Of a stretch of DNA of 64,000 bases, positions 21,101 to 30,100 are shown piece by piece. Each line of letters starts with the position of its first letter. Position 1 is the first letter of the stretch. Origin of the DNA: Eurosta solidaginis (lineage: Eukaryota > Arthropoda > Insecta > Diptera > Tephritidae); contig NC_090321.1 in the NCBI RefSeq assembly GCF_040869045.1, positions 33,539,426 through 33,603,425 of the forward strand, written 5' to 3'. The notes beneath the pieces were generated by a model. It made no database searches. It had not been told where the DNA came from and was given only the letters and a program-made list of their open reading frames with translations. Made by a program: the position numbers and the translations under genes.

Positions 21101-24100
21101 TGTTTGGAAGGGAGTAAGAAGGCTGTGTTCCTTAAGTGGATTTTCCACGAAGTTTACACTTACATTGGGTTCCTTCAACCAGGAAAAGTTAGAGTTTAGT
21201 CTGCGACACTACCCTAGCAAAGCTTTATAATATATCAGTTAAACGCGAGTCTCTGGCGGCTTCCTCTCCTATTATTGTGAATTTAACTCCCAATCTTCCA
21301 AAGACTATTCATAAATGAACTGACTGGCATGCCGGTCGCAATTTCAACAGGTGTTGGCTGAGTGTCCCTGACGGCAACAGAACATCAAAGGCTGATTAAG
21401 CATTAAGCATAATATTATTGTCTTCAGATTTAACGATATTTATACATTAATGTATGTGCTGCATGAGGTTTTTTTTTTTTTTTTTTTTTTTTTTGCGGGG
21501 AGGCTGAAAAATGCCTAATGCACCATAATTGCTGCCGTCGCCGCAACCGTGTGTCCGTAGACTAAAAAACAGCCCCGTTCTGGAACCGTCGCCCACCCCG
21601 GCACCACTTTCGCATTACTTCAGGGTGGCGTTCCATATTTCTCATTTTTTAAGAGCCTACTGTTGTCCCTGCGTCCAGGTTCCCGCTATTTGCTCTGAGT
21701 GTTCATTTAATCGCCACTGCTTCGCATGCGCATTTCTCTGCGCTCCTTCTCAGCATCCATCAGGCGTGTCATTACTATAAATACAATTTTGCTCACTGCT
21801 GTCCAGCACTCTTTCCTGTTGCACATATGTGATACTAAATTTCTCGTGGTAGGTTCCTCCCCAAAGACTCCATGCAAGGTGAGTCTTTCTTCGTGGAAAC
21901 GGGGGCAGTGGAACATGACGTGTTCTGCGTTTTCTAACTCCGTGGTACACATTGGGCAATGAGGATCTTCCTCTATCCTACACTTCCATAAATACTCTTT
22001 GAAACCGCCATGTCCACTCATTATCTGCGTGAGATGGTAGTTCAGTTCGCCGTGCTTCCGCTCATTCCATTGAGCTACGTTCCAAACTAGTGTGAAAGTC
22101 CAACGCCCTTTACTCGAGGCCTCCCACCGTTCTTGCCACTTAGCTATTGTTTGTGTCCTTGCTCTTTTCTTGTCTTCTTCAGATGGTCGCTCGATATTAG
22201 TGTTATACAGATCGGCCATTTCGCTTGCCAGTAAGTCCACTGGGATTTTCCGGGTTAGAACCAGGATCGCGTCGTCGGACACCGTCCGGTACGCTGCTAA
22301 TATATATTTTTGATGGGTCTGGTTAGATCCATACCACACTGGTGCTGCGTATAGTATTATTGAGCTGGTTACTGTGGACAATAGCTGACGTGTAGCTTCG
22401 CTCGGACCACCAACGTTAGGCATTATTCGCATAAGAGATCCATTAACTTCGGTAATTTTCTCCCCCACCGCTCTGAAGTGCTCTTTGAAAGTTAACTTAG
22501 AGTCAATGTGCACTCCTAAGTATTTTAAGGAATCCTTTGAGGTGATTTGGTGATCCCCGACAGTTAAGACTAACTCGTTCGCCGACCGTTTGGAGCTTAC
22601 TAATACCACTTCCGTCTTTTGGCTAGCCAACTCCAGTCCCGTTTTGGTCAGCCATTCCTTTATTCTTGCTACGGCGTCATTACATAATGCTTGAAGCAGG
22701 TCCAGTTTCTTGTCCACTACTACCACTGCAATATCATCAGCATATCCCACAATTTGCGTGTTTTCTGGTAAATCAATCTTTAGCACCCCGTCATACATTA
22801 CATTCTAAAGCGCTGGACCGAGAACAGATCCCTGTGGGACGCCTCCTGTGATTTTGTACTCTTTTGCTCCTTGATCCGTGTCAAAAAGAAGTACTCTGTC
22901 TTTAAGATAGCTACCTATTATTCTACGTAGGTAAGCTGGAGTGCCGAAGCTTTGCAGCGCTGCCATTATCTGCATCCAGTTCGCAGTGTTAAAAGCATTC
23001 TTGATGTCCCACATAATCAGTGCACAGAACCTCCTTTTATTTTGGCCTCCAAAGATAGCTTCTCTAGCTATATTGACGACTGTTTGTATTGCATCTACGG
23101 TGGATCTTGATTTGCGAAATCTATATTGACTATTCGATAAGCCACCTGGTCTTTCTAGAGTCAGCTGTAGGCGCTCACTAATTATACGCTCGAAAATCTT
23201 CCCTAGGGAATCCAGCATACAAAGTGGCCTATATGAGGATGGTTGGTCCGGCTGTTTACCACGTTTCAGCAATAGGACAAGTCTTTTTCGTTTCCACGGG
23301 CGAGGGAACACGCCTTCTTGCATACAGGCATTAAAAAGATCAGTAAATAATGTAGCCCTAGTTGTAATCGCGGCTTTAAGAGCTATGTTTGGTACTTCGT
23401 CGGGTCCTGGGGATTTGTTATCAGCAACTCTTTTTGCAGCGTCCAGCACCTCTTGCTCTGTAATTTGCGAAATTTCCGTACTTTCTATATCCTCGCTTGG
23501 ATAAACCCAGCGATCTTGCGCCGGGAAAAGTGTTTCAACAATAATATTCATCAGTATCGGGCACGTAGGTTGCTGTGATATCGGTCCTTTAACTTTGGCC
23601 ATCACAGTTCTGTAGGCTGATCCCCAAGGATCTAGGTCAACATTATCCAGCAGTTCCCTAAAGCATAACTTCTTGCTCTTTTTTATGGCATTTTTAATTG
23701 CCTTTCTTCGTGCGACATAGGTGCTGTGTAGCTCCGCATATCGTGGTGATGAGCGTGCCCTCTGCGCTATTCTTCATGCTTTGTGACATTTTCTACGCTC
23801 TTCCGCAATTTCGTCATTCCACCAATATACTGGAGTGCGCTGTGCTTTTCCGCGACTTCTGGGCATGGCAGCATCACATGCCATACATAGCAACTTAGTG
23901 ATTTGAACCGACTGGTCTTCCGCGTGCGATTCTCGTACTATGGCGTCCTTCTAGATAATGTCAAATATTTGTGGGTCGAAAAGGTGCTGTTTCCATTTCC
24001 TACTTTGTCGATGTCTTGCTGCTACCGTTCGTGGAGTTTCGAGCAGCTCTACGCTAATAGCTTTATGGTCGCTGTGTGTGTAGACGTTGCTTATGGACCA

Positions 24101-27100
24101 TTTTGCTCGTCTTGCTATTTCGCTGCTAGCGAAGGTGAGATCTATAATGGATCGTCTGGTACCTGTATCGAAGGTATATATCCCTGGTTCATTTAGGAGT
24201 TCTAGCCTCAAAGAAGTAAGGCTTTTGAGAAGAACTCTTCCTCTTTCGTTGGTTCGTCTACTTCCCCACACAGATGACCATGCATTGAAGTCTCCACACA
24301 CTAAAAGCGAGTGTTTACCTCGTGCTTCAATGGTGATCCCGTATATCATATCTTCGAACTCGGCGATGGTCATGCTCGGAGGGGCATAGCAACTGAAGAC
24401 GTATATACCGTTGATTTTTGCCCACGTGAATCCTGCTACCGTTGGCGTCATAATTTCCTGTGGGAGAAATTTCCCTGGTGCCCAAATTGAGGCTTTCCCT
24501 GCTGAATCTGAAAGCCAACCCTGCTCCTGGCGATTTTTGTATTGTTCAGAGAGTAACTATGTCATATCCTCCTTCATAGACTGTTTGGGATAATAGCTCT
24601 TGGGCTGCCTCGTAATGGTTTAAATTGAGCTGCAATACCCTCATGAGACAGTCATTTTGCTGCCCTCTCGTTGTGGGCATTTAAAACTGCCTGCTGAATG
24701 TTGTCCCCCACATAGCGCGCATTTCGGTGCGTTTTCGCAACTTGCAGCCTTATGACCTTCCTGGCCGCATTTCCTGCATAGGCTAGACCTATCTACAGTC
24801 TCCTTACATTTCTGAGCTATATGCCCGTAGCCCCAGCACCTATAACAGCGTTTCTCGTCCTTGAGCTCTCTAATTCGGCAGGAAACCCATCCTACCCGGA
24901 TTATTTGCGTATTAAGAACCGCCTTGGCATCATCCGCTGTAAGGCTTATAAGTGCCGACTTCGTGCCACTGTACCCTGTGCGTATGCTTTTTATGGCAGC
25001 CACATCTGGAAGTTTGATGTTGCATTGCTGGTGGAGGGCGTTGCAAATCTGCTCGGGCGTAGTAATCTCATCGAGATCTCTGCACTGTAGTGTGACCATT
25101 TGGGACTTTGTTTTAACTTTAGCCGAGTCCTTTAGTACCGCTTCAATTTCGGCTTGGTACGCGCTTGTTTTCCCATCTTGCGATTTTTTCAGCTCTAGTA
25201 ACAGCTCTCCTCTCGCCGTTCTTCTAATAGTTTTGACGTCATGACCCAGGGATTTTAATTCGTCGCATCTTCTCACTTTACGCAATATGTCGGCGTACGT
25301 CGCATCCCCCGCCTCGGAAATGATGATTGCATCCAGCCTAGCCCTAAGTGCTTTTTTCTTGCTCTTCTTTTTAGCTAACTGCCACTCTCCCGTCTTTTGG
25401 GCTGCAATTTCCTCTTTCCGCTCCGTCTCCTCTTGCGTTTCTTGCCGTCGCTTGTGACCACCCACATGCCCTGGCAAGACGTCTTTTAGTGTAGTAGTGG
25501 GTTTTACCACGTTGTTCTCCTTGGTCGAGTACGAATTATTCCTCGGTCGCTTTCCTGGGGGTGATGGACTTCTATCCTTGGCACATTCGCTTACACGCAA
25601 TTTATGTTCTAAATTCTTTACCTCTAGGGCCGACACGATGTACAGCACTTTTATTACGGAGGCCAAGCGCTTGATTTCCGCGTGTATATTATTACGCCCT
25701 ATGAAGAACTGCATCAAGTCCTCAATCGCCTTTCCTAGTTTGGTCATCTTTTTTCTCCAGGGGGTTTTGCTGACTTAACGCAGCTGACGCCTGCTTAATT
25801 AGCTCACTTAATAATGGTGTGCCCGTTTGAGCCTTGCTGTCGGAGTTCTTTTTGCAAAGCTTCGGTGTCGCACCCGGCGACAACGCTCCTTGCTTGCTTT
25901 CGGCCTCCTCTCCTTTGGGTTTCGTTACCACTTGCGACGAATTGTTAAGGCCCCCAGCCGATGGGCGAGCTAGCTTCCTTCCTACGAATGGATTGAACGC
26001 CATTTCATTCTCCTGTGTTTGGTTTTTTTTTTAGTATTGTTGTTGCTCAGCATTTATTTAATTGGGTCCCCACTTGAGGCCGCTATCTTGGTCGGAGTGT
26101 GCAGTTACCTATATAGATCCCGTGGTTGTCTATGCGAAGGCAGGTAGGCCACGTGAAGGTTGACGCAGTCCCTCATGAAGACTGCGTTCAGAGCCAGATC
26201 AGTATTAATCGGGAGGATCTCAACCGAACCTGCACCACCAACTTAATGACGGACTTTGAACGCACCCCAAGGCCTGCCAAGGTTTTAACGGGACGGAGAC
26301 GAATGGGACATTAACCGGAAAGTCATTTCGACGGTGTGTCAAGCCGTGTACTGAGATTTCCGAATGCCACATTCGCCAACCCTTAACAAACATATCCGAG
26401 TCGTTGATTCCAGTATACCTTAATTAAGACCTTACTGGGCTCAGTCTAATACTCTTTTCACACAGACGGCTTATTGAATAATAAAGGCAATTTTCTACAT
26501 TAAGACGCTTATTGAGCTCAATCTTCACTACCAAATTCGAATCTATAATTATTTCATTAGTAGCTAATCGAATGCCTAATGAAGTCAAAAGCACAATGCA
26601 ACTCTGTTGGCAGCCTTCCGCTTCTTAGTTTTTGGTGTGTTCAGTGCTTAAAAATGTCATTTGTCAAAGTAAATGTCATTGTCTACATGGCGGAACGATA
26701 CAAGGTGGCCGCATCGAACAGCTGATTATACCCTTTTTTATTTGATTTGATACATCAACTACCGGCGCAGTACGATTTTGACATTTGTCCATCGAACTTA
26801 CAAGTACATGGAATTTTTTATGTTTGTAGGTATGTCACCATGCTGCCACCTTGTATCGTTCCGCCGTGATTGTCTGTCATATAGCATTGTCATTTTATTC
26901 TCTTGCCATTTCATCCTTCATACTAATCGAGCAGTTACTTCTGTGTGAAAGCAAAAAATTTACGATTTCATTATAAGGTGAGATGAGATCATTAAGTTTC
27001 TGTGTGAAAACAGTATTAATGTGACAATCACCTTAAATTTACAAATAATTTACCTCTTTACCTTCCTGAGGGTCTACTGCGTGCCGTTTCCTCCCCCAGC

Positions 27101-30100
27101 GCAATATATAGCTACCCCAAACCCAATTGTCAACCTCACTTATCCGTGGCGAATCCTGTTTCATTAACAGCCGAGGCTCTAGCGACCCCGAACTCCTCAT
27201 ACATCTAGGGGGTGGGAGGGCGATATGGCATAGAAGGTCGCATGTGGTCATAACAAATCGTTCCCGAGATGGTCGGGCTTGGTACCGGAACGTACCGGAT
27301 CTGCATCCGGCAAAGGACCATCAACTCGATAACACTCCCCAAGGCCTGCGGGGAGTGCCATTAATTTGGTAGGTTTTGCAACCGACCACTTTCACATTGC
27401 TGCGAGGTGACGTACGATATATCTCATTAAGAGACTTCTGTTATCCGGGCGTGCATGTTCCGGCTTTTTTGCTCTTAGTGTGGTTTCTACAAAGTTGCTG
27501 TGCTCTCTCTATTTCTTCTGGGCCTACCAAAATTTTTTCTGCAAAATCATTGACCGCAATTCGGTAGATTTTTTGCTCGAGCATTTGTTGGTTTAAGAAG
27601 CGGCGCATGCAATTGAAGAGAATGTCTTCAGCATTACTTCACATGCATTGCACGCACTTTTGGATCTTCAACCTTTTCCATTTTCTGTATGTAAGTAATT
27701 TTTAAAATACCATCCATGTTCTGAAAGTATATGGCCAGCGTTGTACTTTATCTCGGCAAAGCTTCTAATCATGCTTAAGTATCTACGATTAGTGTCGCTG
27801 TCTATCAAGCTTGTTGATCCTTTTCCCAGCGGCCTGCCACATCCTTAATATTTCCTCCTTGTTTTCTTGACTAACGGCTTTCCTGCGCTTTTGATCAGCC
27901 TAATTTTTTGCTTCCATTAGTTTTCTTCTCCCCAGCGGCAATAGGTCAATGGGGATTGTTGAAGTGATCTCTTGTACGGCTGTTCCTGTTGTGGTACGCT
28001 CAGTGGAGGCTACTCTAAGAGTTTCTCTTCAATGTACAGATGTTAGGAGCCTACTACTTTTTTTCTCCGGAACTGTCCCCAGTCCGGAGCCATACAGCAA
28101 AATAGATATGGTGATGTCCAACAGTAACTTCCTTTTGCTTTCTGCTATTCTTCCAATATTGCCATCAATCTGCTTTGCAACGATACCTGCATAAAATCCT
28201 TCTCTAACTCATGCTGAACTTGCGGCCTAAAAAATAGTGTTATCTTACGCTTAATAGTTAACTGAGGCTTTATTTCCAGAGAAAATTTTCGAAGCAAACC
28301 TCTGCGGGCATCTACTTTTTTTTAAAGGTATTAATTCGTGTTTGTTCTGCTATCGATGGAGTACGCGCGAGTCTAGTCACTCACGTATTATAACGCGATT
28401 TGTTCATGTCATCGTCCATTTAAAAGTTTAATATTCCATCCATGGGTGAAGACCAAGAATTGTCAACCTCACCTACCCGTGGCGAATCCTGTTTCTTTAA
28501 CAACCGAGGCTCTGGCGACCCGAAGCTCCCTATGGATCTAGGGGTGGGAGGTCGAGATGGCTTAGAAGGTTTCATGTGATCATACCAAATCGTTCCCGAG
28601 ATGATCGGACTAGTACCTTAATGGTGTTTGTTGTCGTAACGTACCGCATCAATATCTTCTAACGGCAGTCCGAGGAAACTTGGTGTTTGAAAAGGGTTTG
28701 GCCTAAGATTAGGTTATTAGAGGCGTTGATTCGACATTGCTATTGAAAAGATGGTAGTAAGGACGTCTTCGATTGCGCCTATTTATAAAGCATTTTTCAC
28801 GTCTGCCTGGATCTGCATCCTCTCATAACGGCCTTTGCTTATGGCGAGTTTGAGTCCCCTTTAACTTTTCCAGTTAACACTAGGTGTCAGGGAACCGTGC
28901 CCTCGAGATTCTGGTCGAACTCCAGTATAATTTCGCTGGCTATCAGGTAATTGCAGCCTGTTGAAATTGGTATTTCTTTCGCTGTTGTAGATGACTTATT
29001 CACAGCCAAAATGCCGCAGTTCTAGTGCGTAGAGTTGGATTTCGATTCGATTTTTAATCGGTTTAATCGATCTTTTTTCTAGAATCGTTACAATTTTTTA
29101 GCCTTCGAAGTTTTGATAATCTTACAGTTAATATTGATTAATCAAAATGGACAGAAAATATATTTATTGTAATTTTTTATAAAATTTACCTTCACTTTAT
29201 TTTTACTAAATGTTATTTTTTATTTACAGAAACCAAACCGTTTCGAATCTCAATACACCATCGGAAAATAGCAAAGACTACTACAATGATTTACCCGATA
29301 AGCTACCGCCAGATCTATTGAACGAAAATGATTTACCACCTGAATTGCAACAAAAATTACTACTGCAACATCAGCAGCAACAACAGCTACAGCAAACCCA
29401 ACAACAACAGTCACAATTACCTCAACACAAAATAGGGCAATTGAATTTGAAGAAACCACGAGATCGTCTTAGTAGTAATTTGATTGATTTGAATAGCCCG
29501 CCACCCAATCAGACTACAGCTAATATGAGTCTCAGCAATTTCGATCCGATGGCCGATACAGAAGGAGCATGTGCTTTGCCACAAGCGCCTGTGCGAGATG
29601 TATTCGATATGCGTAAGTTGGAAAAATTAAATAAGGTTCCGCCGTAGTTGATGTCACAGGCACTCGATATTAGTTACAGAGACCTCGTAAAGACTTGCAG
29701 GCTCCTGTTATTTTTGGGAACTCTTATGCCCGGTTTTTCATTGCGAGTTTAAAATCTAGTTATAATTGTCTAGGCTTTAACCTTACCGCTTTGACTGATT
29801 ACATAAAATTTGTTGCTGATTTTAGCTTAAACGGCCGCTGTGGCAGCGTTATACTCTTATCAACTTTAAATGGAGTTTAAACTCGCACTGAAAAACCGGA
29901 CCGTAGTTTCCTCGATTAGATGGTAGAGTTTTCAATGAAAAAGGATCGTTTTATCATCAAACGTCGTTGTAACAACCATCAATGTAAGCGCAGTTTTAAA
30001 ATTATGAGGAAATACGCCTTGTGACGTCGCAAACTACACGAATGGATAAAAATCTTCAGTAACCTCAGAAACGTAAAGCAATAGAGAATCGCCATCGACG

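Larger units (their letters stand above)
21469..26440 (-). mobile_element. nearly full-length R1-like LINE in Shc intron 4
   Basis: Minus orientation. The 3' poly(A) tail appears as T26 at 21469-21494. ORF1 (24641-26003) has three CCHC knuckles and ORF2 (21707-24644) has endonuclease, RT and a C-terminal Cys/His finger. A putative 5' UTR extends to about 26440. A few point lesions inactivate it, so it is fairly young. It is antisense to Shc and supplies about 5 kb of the intron. The TSD is not resolved. Confidence 0.85.
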
